From: Paenibacillus sp. FSL R7-0345
GTDB lineage: Bacteria; Bacillota; Bacilli; Paenibacillales; Paenibacillaceae
DNA length: 64,000 nucleotides
Assembly: GCF_038595055.1 (NCBI RefSeq)
Contig: NZ_CP152002.1
Location: 6,878,501 to 6,942,500 of the forward strand
Direction: 5' to 3'
Shown here: positions 17,493-26,938 of the stretch, piece by piece
How positions within the stretch are numbered: position 1 is the first letter of the stretch
Layout: every line of letters begins with the position of its first letter
Translations under genes and position numbers: made by a program
Notes under the pieces: generated by a model
Seen by the model: only the letters and a program-made list of their open reading frames with translations
Told to the model about the DNA's origin: nothing
Databases searched by the model: none

Positions 17493-17614
17493 TTGATAAA
17501 GATGCCGGCTGCCTGAGGGCGGCCGGTATTACCTGCTTATACAGAGCCTTTTGCAGCGCCTGTTGTGGAGTCTGCAGTGAATAGGTGCATTTTGCTGATT
17601 ACCTGCCTGTATTT

Positions 17615-17637
17615 TTGTAATACATGGTATATTACAA
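17615..17637. promoter_or_regulatory. 8-bp inverted repeat upstream of the sensor kinase gene
   Basis: TTGTAATA, 7 bases, TATTACAA: perfect arms ending 5 bases before the GGGGAGG ribosome site of the kinase gene. It could be an operator or an mRNA hairpin near the start; which is unknown. Confidence 0.45.
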
Positions 17638-17655
17638 ATATGGGGAGGTATGGGA

Positions 17656-19494
17656 ATGAAGGCCGTACAGACAACAATAAGGAAGCTTTACCGCAATTCA
17701 CGGATCTCACAGAAGCTGTTTCTGGCCTTCAGCCTGATGATTGCGATCCCGGCCATTGTTATATCCTTTCTGTTCATCCGCACACAGGAGGCCCAGCTGT
17801 ATAAGGATGCCATGGCCGAGGGCAGCAGTCATGTGTCCCGCTTGGAGGGGCAGCTGCGCAGCCGGCTGACGATGCTTGAGAACGCTTCCTCAACTGCGCT
17901 GACACAGAAGGGCTTCGTGGATTTCATCCACTCTGACATGCAGGCTGACGGTCTGCAGCTGGTAAAGTTCCGGCAGAACCAGTATGAGCAGATGCATAAT
18001 ATCATCCAAAGCTACGATCTGGTCAGCCAGCTCAGCTTCTATGTCGATAACCCCGGCCTGCATGAGATATGGCCGGAAATCTACCGCTATGACCGTTTCT
18101 GGCCGCAGGATTACTGGATGACGCTGCGTGAAGAGAACGGGGCGGCTTTCCGCTTATTTTCCCTGCAGGAGGGGGAACACACTTTATCTTACTATAGACT
18201 GGTCCGGCTTCAGGGCAAGCAGAACGAACGGCCGACCATTATGGAGATCCGGGCCCGGCATAGCGCGATTTTCAGCGATTTACTGGAGGAGAGGGACGGC
18301 AGCTTTTTCTCCGTCGTTATGGATGGAAGCCAGCCTTCCCACAGCGTATATAATGCCGTGCATGCGTCGGCTCTCGTGGCAGACGGGCAGCTGGACGATA
18401 TCCTCACCCGCGTCCACAACCGGCTGGATGTGCTGCAGCACGATGAACCCGTCCAGATCACTTCCGGCGATCAGACCTACTATGCATTGTACCGGTACAT
18501 CGCACCGCTGAACGCCTATATCGTCGACATCACCTCCCACCAGGAGCTGATGAAGGGGCCGCGGAACTGGTATTTTCTTGTGGTGGCTATTACACTATGC
18601 GTCCTGCTGATGATGATGGTCATGATCTCCTATATGACCCGGCGGATCTTCCGCCGGCTGGAGATGGTGCTGGCCTCTATGCGCAAGGTGCGTCAGGGCC
18701 AGCTGGATGCCAAGATTCATACCGGACTTAGCGATAGTGATTCCGGCGATGAAATTGATTATGTCGCTGTCAGCTATAACAGCATGCTGGACGAAATCCA
18801 GCGGCTGATGACCCAGGTGGTTGATAAGCAGCTAATCGCCAAAAATGCGCAGCTCCATTCCCTGCATTCGCAGATTAACTCCCACTTCCTGTACAATGCG
18901 CTGGAATCGATCCGGATGCGCGCGGAGGTAGAGCGGCAGCCGGCCATCGCCGGAGCGCTGGTATCGCTGGGCTCACTGCTGCGCTACAGCATGCAGTGGC
19001 GCGGGGATACCGTCAGCCTGGGCGATGAGCTGGCCAATATCCACAGCTATATCCGCTTCATTAACTTTATGGAGGGAAGCAGCCTCGAGCTGCGTGCCGA
19101 GCTTCTGCCTGAGGTGCTGCGCTACCCGATCCCCAAAATGTGCATGCAGCCCATTGTTGAGAACGCCGTGCATCATGCGGCGCCTCCGGGAGGGAGCGTA
19201 GCCATCGAAATGAACGTGAGGGTGGAGAACAGCTTCATGCTGCTGATTGAAATCCGTGACAACGGCACCGGCATTGATCCGCAGACGCTCAGCCGCCTGC
19301 AGGAGGAAATGGCCGATGAGTCCGACCGGCCGATTGTCGCCAGCCGCAACGGGCTGGGACTGGCGAATGTGCATAAACGGCTGCAGCTGCATTACGGCAA
19401 AGGCAGCGGGCTTTCGATTGAAAGTGTACAGGGTGCCTACACCAGTGTCACCATACGTTTGCCTTGGGAGCAAGTCAATCTGGGAGGATGGTAG
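17656..19494 (+). CDS. YesM-family sensor histidine kinase
   Basis: A 612-residue kinase. TM1 (KLFLAFSLMIAIPAIVISFLF, about residues 20-40) and TM2 (about 303-325) flank an extracytoplasmic sensor of about 260 residues; a HAMP segment follows. The His-kinase box QINSHFLYNALESIRM carries the phospho-accepting histidine, and the ATPase domain shows ENAVHHAAPPGG, IRDNGTGID and GLGLANVHKRL. The ATG at 17656 has the right 7-base distance from GGGGAGG; the ATG at 17650 is too close. Such kinases in Paenibacillus usually sense an extracellular sugar through the neighbouring transporter and act with the AraC-type regulator just downstream. Confidence 0.94.
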   Translation: MKAVQTTIRKLYRNSRISQKLFLAFSLMIAIPAIVISFLFIRTQEAQLYKDAMAEGSSHVSRLEGQLRSRLTMLENASSTALTQKGFVDFIHSDMQADGLQLVKFRQNQYEQMHNIIQSYDLVSQLSFYVDNPGLHEIWPEIYRYDRFWPQDYWMTLREENGAAFRLFSLQEGEHTLSYYRLVRLQGKQNERPTIMEIRARHSAIFSDLLEERDGSFFSVVMDGSQPSHSVYNAVHASALVADGQLDDILTRVHNRLDVLQHDEPVQITSGDQTYYALYRYIAPLNAYIVDITSHQELMKGPRNWYFLVVAITLCVLLMMMVMISYMTRRIFRRLEMVLASMRKVRQGQLDAKIHTGLSDSDSGDEIDYVAVSYNSMLDEIQRLMTQVVDKQLIAKNAQLHSLHSQINSHFLYNALESIRMRAEVERQPAIAGALVSLGSLLRYSMQWRGDTVSLGDELANIHSYIRFINFMEGSSLELRAELLPEVLRYPIPKMCMQPIVENAVHHAAPPGGSVAIEMNVRVENSFMLLIEIRDNGTGIDPQTLSRLQEEMADESDRPIVASRNGLGLANVHKRLQLHYGKGSGLSIESVQGAYTSVTIRLPWEQVNLGGW

Positions 19495-19500
19495 AAGTTG

Positions 19501-21039
19501 ATGAACCTGCTGATTGTGGACGACCAGAAGCATATCCGCGACGGGCTGCAGGCGATGGTGAGCCAGTTCCCGCAGCAGCCGGACAGTATCTATAGCGCGG
19601 CCAACGGTATTGAAGCGCTGCAGCTGCTCCGCCAGTACAGCATCCAGCTTGTCATTACCGACATCCGCATGCCCGATATGGACGGCCTTGAGCTGATGGC
19701 AAGGACCCGGGAGGAGCAGCTGACCGTCGATTACCTGATCATCAGCGGCTATGGCGATTTTGCTTATGCCCAGAAGGCAATCGGCCTGGGAGCAAAAGGT
19801 TATCTGCTCAAGCCTGTGAACCGCGAGGATCTGCAGGCCTCGGTGGAGCATGTGTGGCAGGAGATCATGACCCGGCAAGCGCTTTCCCGCGATATGGAGC
19901 AGCTGTCCCGGATGGCCCGGGAGACGGACCGCAAGGAGCTGAGCCTGTACATGCAGGGCTCGGCCTACGACGAAGCGTGGACTTTCAGGACGGAGCAGCA
20001 GCATCCGGAGCTGTGGGCCAGCTACCGGCTGTGCCTGCTGAGCGAGGAGCGGCGGATCAACCAGCCGGGCGCGAGCAGCGCCCACAGCATGGAGTCGCTA
20101 GCCTACAGCGTGTACGGCAGCGGAGGCTGCATCTGCCTGCAGCGCCGCCCGCATCTGATTCTGGCGGTAGACGCCGCCGCAGATACGGGGAAGCTGCCCG
20201 AGGCGCTTAAGGCTGCGCAGATCGCGGCGACAGCGGCCATAACCGGGCCGCAGCAGGGCTTAAAGGCGCTGCCCGCTGCCTACACCGAGGTGCAGGAGCT
20301 GTACAGGCACAGCTATCTGTTTCCTGAGCTGCGCTGCATTCTGCCGGAGAAAACGGCCGGGCTGGTGCAGCAGTGGCAGCTCCCCCATGAGGAGCTGTAC
20401 GCCCTGTTCCGGTTCATCGGAGCGGATAGCGGCAGCCGGATCACCGAAGGCATCTCTATGCTTTTTCATAAAAATGTACTGCAGCGCTATCACATCGGCT
20501 ATACAGAACGGCTATGCCGGGCGGTGGTGCAGATGCTGGAGGAGTACGAATGGGTAATCCGCCCCTACATGGGCGAGGATGCGCTGGATATCGATCCGCT
20601 GCGCAATCTCTATGATCATCCGGGTATCCGCGAATATATTCAAGCGCTCCAGCAGCAGATGCTGCGGCTGAGCCAGTTCTATCACGAATTCAAGTGCAGC
20701 TACCGCAACTCCCAGGACCTGAACGAGGCGATCCGCTTCATCCACGAGAATTACCACAAGCCGCTGGATCTTGCGATGGTGTCCAACCATGTGTCGCTGA
20801 ACTACGCTTACTTCTCCAACCTGTTCAAGAAAAACGTTGGCAAGGGCTTCGCCGAATACCTGCGCGATGTGAGACTGGATAAGGCGCGCCGTCTCCTGGC
20901 CGAAACGGAGTATAAGATCGTCGAGATTACGCCGCTGGTCGGCTACGAAAGCTACAAAAGCTTCACCCGCGCCTTCCGCGAGGTCATGGGCATGCAGCCC
21001 ACGGAGTACCGGCAGATGGTGCGGCGCAAGCAGGGGTAG
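19501..21039 (+). CDS. YesN-family response regulator with AraC-type DNA-binding domain
   Basis: A 512-residue regulator. The receiver domain (1-120) has the acidic pair in LIVDDQKH, the phospho-acceptor Asp in VITDIRMPDMDG, Ser in IISGYGDF and Lys in YLLKPV. A middle region of about 270 residues is of unknown fold. The C-terminal 100 residues form two AraC helix-turn-helix motifs (LAMVSNHVSLNYAYFSNLFK and ITPLVGYESYKSFTRAFREV). It is coupled to the kinase gene; a TTG at 19498 in the same frame is a possible alternative start. It probably activates the glucan transporter operon and glucanases. A two-way terminator follows. Confidence 0.94.
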   Translation: MNLLIVDDQKHIRDGLQAMVSQFPQQPDSIYSAANGIEALQLLRQYSIQLVITDIRMPDMDGLELMARTREEQLTVDYLIISGYGDFAYAQKAIGLGAKGYLLKPVNREDLQASVEHVWQEIMTRQALSRDMEQLSRMARETDRKELSLYMQGSAYDEAWTFRTEQQHPELWASYRLCLLSEERRINQPGASSAHSMESLAYSVYGSGGCICLQRRPHLILAVDAAADTGKLPEALKAAQIAATAAITGPQQGLKALPAAYTEVQELYRHSYLFPELRCILPEKTAGLVQQWQLPHEELYALFRFIGADSGSRITEGISMLFHKNVLQRYHIGYTERLCRAVVQMLEEYEWVIRPYMGEDALDIDPLRNLYDHPGIREYIQALQQQMLRLSQFYHEFKCSYRNSQDLNEAIRFIHENYHKPLDLAMVSNHVSLNYAYFSNLFKKNVGKGFAEYLRDVRLDKARRLLAETEYKIVEITPLVGYESYKSFTRAFREVMGMQPTEYRQMVRRKQG

Positions 21040-21054
21040 CGCACGGTTTGCGCA

Positions 21055-21107
21055 GAAAAAAAGGCCTTAATCCAGCGAAGCGCTGGACTAAGGCCATCTT
21101 TTTTTAT
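21055..21107. terminator. Bidirectional terminator between regulator gene and MetE-like gene
   Basis: GGCCTTAATCCAGCG / CGCTGGACTAAGGCC stem (21063-21095) with A-run on the left and T-run on the right, so it works for both converging genes. Confidence 0.93.
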
Positions 21108-22273
21108 ACAGACTGGGTCTGCCAGTATTGCTTGGCAATCCGCTGCCCTTGGTTGATTTTTGCCCATTGCTCGTCTTCTGTCAGCTCATTACCGCCGTCG
21201 CAGGAGGCAAATCCGCACTGATGGGAGAGGAACAGCCGGTCTTTATCAATAATCGTCGCTGCTTCATTCAGCAGTCTGACTACGCGCTCTTCATCATCAA
21301 GCGTATTGGTCTTGGAGGACAGCAGGCCGAGTACAATCTCGGTATCCGGGCGATCCTTGAAGACAGCGAGAGCCTCAAGCGAACCCGCGCGCTCATCATC
21401 CCACTCCAGGAAAAAGCGGTCATACTTCAGCTGCTTCAGGAACAGGTTGGCGATCTTAACGTACGAGCCCCCGCCCATGTTGCGGGAATCATAATTGCCG
21501 CGGCAGTTGTGCGTCCATACCTTCAGGCCAAGGCTATGTCCGTAATCAATCACGGTGTTGTTAATATCAATGAATTCAGTGGCAAGCGCCTGTACTTCCT
21601 CCTGATTGATATTTTCGCCGGTATACGGGGAGTTTGGGTTATCGTCTGCAAAAAGCTCCCACAGGCAGTCGTCGAACTGAATGATTTTTCCGCCAAGAGC
21701 CGCAAATTCCCCCACGAATTCCTTATAGGCCTTAACGAGGCCGGCTTTCAGCTCCTGTCTGTTCTTGTAAACGGCATCCTTGCCGCCAATGTTGTCAGAC
21801 CAGGACAGCTCTCCAAAAATATGCGACGGTGACGGAACGCACAGCTTCGTTTCACGGTCACCGGCATGCTCCTGGAACTCCTTGAATATTTTGATAAAAT
21901 GATGGTTCTTCCCGCTCAGCTCACCTGTAATCCGCAGGCCGATATCCTTGCGCGTCTCATATTTAGAAGTGCCGTCTGTATCCCGGAAAAAGTACCCGTG
22001 ATCCGCGATATAACGCTCAACTCCTTCAAAGCCCCAGACAAAATCCAGATGCCACATCGATTTGGAATACTCGCCGTCCGTGATTACCGACAGGCCGTGC
22101 TCGATTTCCTTGTTCACTACATCCTTTATCGCCGCAGCCTCGCAATTCTCATAGCCCGCAAAATCCTCATAAAACGGATAGCTGATATCGTCCCGGTGCT
22201 CAATCTGCGTTTTATATTTTAACAGTTCCGACGGCCGTAACAGGCTGCCTACAATTTGAAATTTATTACACAT
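21104..22273 (-). CDS. Cobalamin-independent methionine synthase C-domain-like protein (YxjG/YxjH family)
   Basis: A 389-residue protein corresponding to the C-terminal catalytic barrel of MetE without the N-terminal half, as in YxjG/YxjH. Likely zinc ligands are in VWTHNCRGN (His-x-Cys) and LSHQCGFASCDGG (Cys), as in MetE; SLLRPSELL at the start and ITDGEYSKSMWH are typical. Start 22273 (MCNKFQIVG) follows GGAGGA; the in-frame extension upstream has no ribosome site. It probably transfers a methyl group to homocysteine or a related thiol; the methyl donor is not determined, since the folate-binding N-half is missing. It is a single gene, placed by chance between glucan genes. Confidence 0.88.
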   Translation of the reverse strand: MCNKFQIVGSLLRPSELLKYKTQIEHRDDISYPFYEDFAGYENCEAAAIKDVVNKEIEHGLSVITDGEYSKSMWHLDFVWGFEGVERYIADHGYFFRDTDGTSKYETRKDIGLRITGELSGKNHHFIKIFKEFQEHAGDRETKLCVPSPSHIFGELSWSDNIGGKDAVYKNRQELKAGLVKAYKEFVGEFAALGGKIIQFDDCLWELFADDNPNSPYTGENINQEEVQALATEFIDINNTVIDYGHSLGLKVWTHNCRGNYDSRNMGGGSYVKIANLFLKQLKYDRFFLEWDDERAGSLEALAVFKDRPDTEIVLGLLSSKTNTLDDEERVVRLLNEAATIIDKDRLFLSHQCGFASCDGGNELTEDEQWAKINQGQRIAKQYWQTQSV

Positions 22274-22479
22274 GATAAAATCCTCCTCCGTTATGCTCGC
22301 ATCAAGTTCTTCGTGCTGTGATTGTAGCATGCGGCTGAGGCCGGCCGATAACACCTAAATGTCATATCTGGCTATAGGGAGGGGCTATAGCTCCCCAAAA
22401 CCAAAATATTGGGCCTGTATATAAAATCCTGTACCTTTTACCGGGCTTGCCCATTCGCTAGAATGAAGATGTACCCTAT

Positions 22480-22493
22480 TGTAAGCGGTTTCC
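22480..22493 (+). promoter_or_regulatory. Candidate cre site (CcpA box)
   Basis: TGTAAGCGGTTTCC matches the cre consensus TGWAANCGNTNWCA at all but the last base. It lies 33 bases before the laminarinase start, where CcpA binding would repress in the presence of preferred sugars. Confidence 0.65.
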
Positions 22494-22525
22494 ATAATGC
22501 CAGACTATTCTAAAGGAGGGCAAGT

Positions 22526-25159
22526 ATGAAACGATTGTATAAGGCTGAGCTCCGGTTCTCGCACAAGGTATGGAGTCTGTTTCTCGTGCTCGTAATGTTA
22601 TCGGGCATAGGGCTGCTACCGGCTTCTAAGGTTCAGGCAGCGGCTACTACGGTATCGTCCATGGCTTATTTCTCGGCGGCAGACGGGCCGGTCATCTCCA
22701 AATCAGGTGTAGGACAAGCCAGCTACGGGTTTGTTATGCCAATATTCAATGGCGGTGCTGCAACCTGGAATGATGTATCCGGCGATGTCGGCGTCAAGGT
22801 GAAGAAAAATGGCAACTGGGTAGACATCGACAGCGCAGGCGGCTTCGTCTACAACCAGAACTGGGGGCACTGGAGCGACGGCGGTGCGAACGGCTACTGG
22901 TTCACTCTCAGCGCGACTACTGAAATTCAGCTCTACTCCAAAGCCAACAGCAACGTTACGCTGAATTACACACTGGCGTTCCAGAACGTTAACACGGCGA
23001 CCATTACGTCTATGGCAGCCACACAGGGGCCAGTGCTTACTGCAGGCTTTACTGGCAGTGCGGGCTTTACGTATCCGGTGTTCAACAATGATCCGAATCT
23101 CATCTACGCCGCTGTAGCCCAGGATCTGAAGCTGTCCGTCAAGCCGGTCAGCAGCAGCCAGTGGGTTAACATCGACAACAATGCGGCCAGCGGCTGGATC
23201 TACGACAGCAACTTCGGCCAGTTCACCGAAGGGGGCGGCGGCTACTGGTTCACAGTAACGGAATCCATTAACGTGAAGCTGGAATCCAAAACCTCGGGTG
23301 CCAGCCTGGTCTACACCATTAACTTCGATCAGCCGGTCCGCAATTCGTATGCGCTGTCCGCCTACGACAGTAATACGACTTACACAGCTGACAACAGCGG
23401 CTCCATCGGCTTCCCGCTCCCGAAAATTGACGGAGGCGCGCCGATCGGCAGTGAGCTGAATAAATTCGTCTATCAGATTAAAAAATCCGGCGTATGGGTC
23501 GATCTCAGCAGCTCCGCCCAAAGCGGCTTTGTCTATGCAGGCAACGGGTACAATAACATGTCCGCCGCCAACCAGTGGGGATACTGGGCTGACTATATCT
23601 ACGGCCTGTGGTTCCAGCCCATCCAGGAGAACATGGAAATCCGCATCGGCTATCCGCTGAACGGACAGACCGGCGGCAATGTTGGCACCAACTATGTCTA
23701 TTACAATTTTATCGGCAATCCTAACGCTCCCCGCCCGGATGAATCTGACCAGGAGGACATCGCTATCGGTACGCCAAGCGACCCGGCCATCGCCGGCATG
23801 AACCTCATCTGGCAGGATGAATTCAGCGGCACCGCGCTTGATACGAGCAAATGGAATTATGAGACCGGCTATTACATCAGCAACGATGTGAACAGCTGGG
23901 GCTGGGGCAACGCCGAGCTGCAGCATTATACCAACAGCACGCAGAACGTGTTCGTGTCCGGCGGCCAGCTGAATATCCGCGCCCTGAACGACCACCGTTC
24001 GTTCCCGCAGGACCCTAACCGGTATGCGGAATATTCCTCCGGCAAAATCAACACCAAAGATAACCTGTCCCTCCAGTACGGCCGGGTAGACATCCGCGCC
24101 AAGCTGCCTACCGGAGACGGCATCTGGCCGGCGCTCTGGATGCTGCCTGAAGATGCCGCCTACGGCGCCTGGGCTGCTTCCGGTGAGATCGACATTATGG
24201 AAGCCAAGGGCCGGCTGCCGGGCACAACCAGCGGCGCGATCCACTTTGGCGGCCAGTGGCCGGTGAACCGCTACATTGCAGGAGAGTATCACTTCCCGCA
24301 AGGGCAGACATTCGCGAACGATTACCACGTCTATACGATGGTATGGGAAGATGACAATATGAAATGGTATGTGGACGGCCAGTTCTTTTTCAAGGTCACC
24401 CGCGAGCAGTGGTATTCAGTAGCCGCACCGAACAATCCGAATGCACCGTTCGACCAGCCGTTCTACCTGATCATGAACCTGGCAGTCGGCGGACATTTTG
24501 ACGGCGGCCGGGTACCGGCAGCATCCGACATTCCGGCTACCATGCAAGTGGACTATGTACGCGTGTATAAGGAAGGCACCGGCGGAAATCCGGGTAACCC
24601 CGGCAACGTTGCGGTCAGCGGAGTCACGGTGACACCGGCCTCCCCGCAGATTGAAGTCGGTCAGAGCGTTCAGTTAGTCGCTAATGTAGCGCCTTCGAAT
24701 GCTACCAACAAGGCAGTCAGCTGGTCCGTTTCCAACCCGGCGGTTGCTTCCGTTAATGCCAGCGGCAGCGTAACCGGAATTGCGGCGGGCACCGTCACAG
24801 TAACCGCTACAACCGCTGACGGCGGCAAAACCGCCTCCAGCACCATCACCGTCGTAACCCCGCCGCCTGTCACCGTAGTCATCGGCGATAGCGTACGCGG
24901 CCTCAAAAAGACCGGCAATAACCTGCAATTCTACGTCAACGGCGCAACCTTCGCCGATCTGCATTACAAAATCAACGGCGGCGGCCAGCTCAATGTAGCC
25001 ATGACCTCCACCGGCAACGGCAACTTCACCTACCCTGTGCTGAACCTGCAGCAGGGCGACACGGTAGAGTACTTCTTCACCTACAACCCGGGCCAGGGAG
25101 CACTCGACTCCCCTTGGCAGACTTATGTGCATGGGGTGACGCAGGGGGTAGCGGAGTAA
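22526..25159 (+). CDS. Secreted multidomain GH16 beta-1,3-glucanase (laminarinase)
   Basis: An 877-residue exported enzyme. Signal peptide (about 1-39, ending KVQAAA). Residues 45-405 hold three related beta-rich modules of about 110-120 residues, each with a YWFT/LWFQ-like end after a W-rich stretch; their family is not recognised. The GH16 domain (about 425-680) has catalytic EIDIME in SGEIDIMEAKGRLPG and WPALWMLPEDAAYG. A Big2 immunoglobulin-like linker follows (VSGVTVTPASPQIEVGQ, about 695-775), then a C-terminal module resembling CBM56 (LHYKINGGGQLNVAM, VEYFFTYNPGQGALDSPW). The Big2/CBM tail suggests binding to insoluble beta-1,3-glucan. RBS AAAGGAGGG; a cre-like site upstream and a strong terminator downstream. 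Confidence 0.93.
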   Translation: MKRLYKAELRFSHKVWSLFLVLVMLSGIGLLPASKVQAAATTVSSMAYFSAADGPVISKSGVGQASYGFVMPIFNGGAATWNDVSGDVGVKVKKNGNWVDIDSAGGFVYNQNWGHWSDGGANGYWFTLSATTEIQLYSKANSNVTLNYTLAFQNVNTATITSMAATQGPVLTAGFTGSAGFTYPVFNNDPNLIYAAVAQDLKLSVKPVSSSQWVNIDNNAASGWIYDSNFGQFTEGGGGYWFTVTESINVKLESKTSGASLVYTINFDQPVRNSYALSAYDSNTTYTADNSGSIGFPLPKIDGGAPIGSELNKFVYQIKKSGVWVDLSSSAQSGFVYAGNGYNNMSAANQWGYWADYIYGLWFQPIQENMEIRIGYPLNGQTGGNVGTNYVYYNFIGNPNAPRPDESDQEDIAIGTPSDPAIAGMNLIWQDEFSGTALDTSKWNYETGYYISNDVNSWGWGNAELQHYTNSTQNVFVSGGQLNIRALNDHRSFPQDPNRYAEYSSGKINTKDNLSLQYGRVDIRAKLPTGDGIWPALWMLPEDAAYGAWAASGEIDIMEAKGRLPGTTSGAIHFGGQWPVNRYIAGEYHFPQGQTFANDYHVYTMVWEDDNMKWYVDGQFFFKVTREQWYSVAAPNNPNAPFDQPFYLIMNLAVGGHFDGGRVPAASDIPATMQVDYVRVYKEGTGGNPGNPGNVAVSGVTVTPASPQIEVGQSVQLVANVAPSNATNKAVSWSVSNPAVASVNASGSVTGIAAGTVTVTATTADGGKTASSTITVVTPPPVTVVIGDSVRGLKKTGNNLQFYVNGATFADLHYKINGGGQLNVAMTSTGNGNFTYPVLNLQQGDTVEYFFTYNPGQGALDSPWQTYVHGVTQGVAE

Positions 25160-25182
25160 GGTCCGCAGCCGTGGTATGAAAA

Positions 25183-25228
25183 GAGACCTCAATTCCGCTC
25201 AGCAGAGCGTGTTGAGGTCTTTTTTTTT
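25183..25228. terminator. Laminarinase terminator
   Basis: AGACCTCAA...GCTC / GAGC...TTGAGGTCT stem followed by nine T residues; also lies at the 3' end of the converging gene. Confidence 0.93.
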
Positions 25229-25236
25229 AGGCAGGT

Positions 25237-26901
25237 TTAAGGTCTAACACTAAGGATTTTTAACCGCCCGTTTTTGACAGCCGCCCAATAAACAGCTCCA
25301 TCATAATATACCGGACGCTCAAATGAGTTTAACGGTTGTCCGCCTAGTGAGGTTGCGGGGGTGATAACCGTTCCATCTTCAGATAAAACCATGTAGAAGG
25401 TATCCTCATTGGTTGACCATAATATAACAATGCGGTCATTAGCCGATACAACCTGTGGGGCAATAACATCTGTATCGTTATAATCAGTAAGCCAGTGCAC
25501 ACCGTAGTCCGTTACACTTTCGAGCGGTGAATTATCCCCGTCATTTATATCTGTTGAAAGCGCACCACTGCGAACCTCTCCACCTGTAAACATAGCTTCA
25601 GAGACCTGGGCTGCTTGCGGGTCAAAGATTTGTACAAATAAATTTTGCTTCTCACTCTTTGCCTTCTCGCTTATTGATTTAGCAGATGCACCAACCAAGG
25701 CGACACCTTTACTTGTTTCTGCAAGCCCTCCAAGCTGGGCAAACGTTGTATTCACTATATACATATCATAGTTTGAATTTGCTTCAAGATAGAAATGGAA
25801 CAGTATTTCTGAGTCATCGCCATATTTTCCGGAGCTATTATTAACTCTGAACCCGCGGGCGTACGCATCACCATGACTGGCAAACAGAAGACCCGATGAC
25901 TTCTTGCTGTAAATCAGACTTTGGTTAAAAGAATGTCCGCTATAGGTATCATTAGGCAATGAATATGCCGACATATCGGCTATTTTTACAGCAATGACAT
26001 TATCACTCTGATGCCCGTCGTATCTCTCTTTGGAATGATAATTGACCAATATGCCATCTGATATAACAGATACGGAGTTGCCGCTATCAAAAGGAACCTT
26101 AGTTTTTGCTGAATCAGCCTCACGCCATGGTGTAGATTTCCCTACAAACCCGGTTGTTTTCAGCTCTTGTCCTTCTGGTGAGTATTTTGAAATAAAGACC
26201 GTTTCAATTGAAGCATTTTGTGTATTATTTGCTTTTCCCCAAACGACATAAAAATTACCATCGTCATCTGAAATGACATCCCCAAGAATGGGATACTTCA
26301 CTTCTAAGGTCATCGTTTTGCCGGGAGTTGTTATCTTAAGCTGATTACTGTCGGCATAGGCGTACGCGAGACCTTCATTTTTATAAGGAAATTGGTGAAC
26401 CGGGGAGATTTGTGCCCAATTATCAACTCCATACGCTTGTGTATTCTCCAGATCATCCACGATAATAGCGCCCTCTTGCTCAATGGAAAGGGTCTGCTCA
26501 GCTACGTTCCACGTTACTTCATAACCAAGGTTCTCAACTACTGCACGAATGGGCAATAATGTGCGTCCATTATAAATCTGTGGCGGAACATCCAGTTGCA
26601 CCGGAGATCCTCCGCTGACTTGCATTAGCTGGCTGTCGATTTGCAGACTTAGTGTTTTATTACCTTTACTTACAGTCGTAGTCCGGGTACTAACATCCCA
26701 TTTAATGGTTGCACCGATCTTCTCACAAACCGCACGAATTGGAACCAGTGTCCGGCCTTCAAAAATAACGGGGGGCTGATCAAACACGACACCGTCCCCT
26801 TCAACGTTGACCTTTATATCCATGCTAGCCGCAGATGCGGTTGTACTTATCGCCGGTAAACACAACGATAATCCTAATAATAACGTAAGACACTTTTTCA
26901 A
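25237..26901 (-). CDS. Exported protein with copper-amine-oxidase N-terminal (stalk) domain
   Basis: A 554-residue secreted protein. A signal peptide (KKCLTLLLGLSLCLPAISTT then ASAAS) is followed by two stalk-type repeats: VVFDQPPVIFEGRTLVPIRA and VQLDVPPQIYNGRTLLPIRA, each ending in a Trp-Asp/Asn-V strand. These PPxxxxGRTLxPIRA modules are cell-wall-associated in Paenibacillus. The remaining 400 residues look like a beta-propeller-like repeat region without recognised motifs. The TTG start at 26901 is chosen because GGAGG lies 9 bases upstream and the signal peptide then starts properly; the longer frame to 26982 would overlap the upstream kinase gene. No enzyme activity is implied by the domain name. 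Confidence 0.85.
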   Translation of the reverse strand: MKKCLTLLLGLSLCLPAISTTASAASMDIKVNVEGDGVVFDQPPVIFEGRTLVPIRAVCEKIGATIKWDVSTRTTTVSKGNKTLSLQIDSQLMQVSGGSPVQLDVPPQIYNGRTLLPIRAVVENLGYEVTWNVAEQTLSIEQEGAIIVDDLENTQAYGVDNWAQISPVHQFPYKNEGLAYAYADSNQLKITTPGKTMTLEVKYPILGDVISDDDGNFYVVWGKANNTQNASIETVFISKYSPEGQELKTTGFVGKSTPWREADSAKTKVPFDSGNSVSVISDGILVNYHSKERYDGHQSDNVIAVKIADMSAYSLPNDTYSGHSFNQSLIYSKKSSGLLFASHGDAYARGFRVNNSSGKYGDDSEILFHFYLEANSNYDMYIVNTTFAQLGGLAETSKGVALVGASAKSISEKAKSEKQNLFVQIFDPQAAQVSEAMFTGGEVRSGALSTDINDGDNSPLESVTDYGVHWLTDYNDTDVIAPQVVSANDRIVILWSTNEDTFYMVLSEDGTVITPATSLGGQPLNSFERPVYYDGAVYWAAVKNGRLKILSVRP

Positions 26902-26938
26902 ATCCTTCAGCCTCCAATATGTAAGATGAACCTGCCTT

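Noticed and set aside
22703..24328. Long minus-strand frame of 541 codons
   Set aside because: Antisense to the laminarinase; low stop frequency comes from its GC-rich codons.
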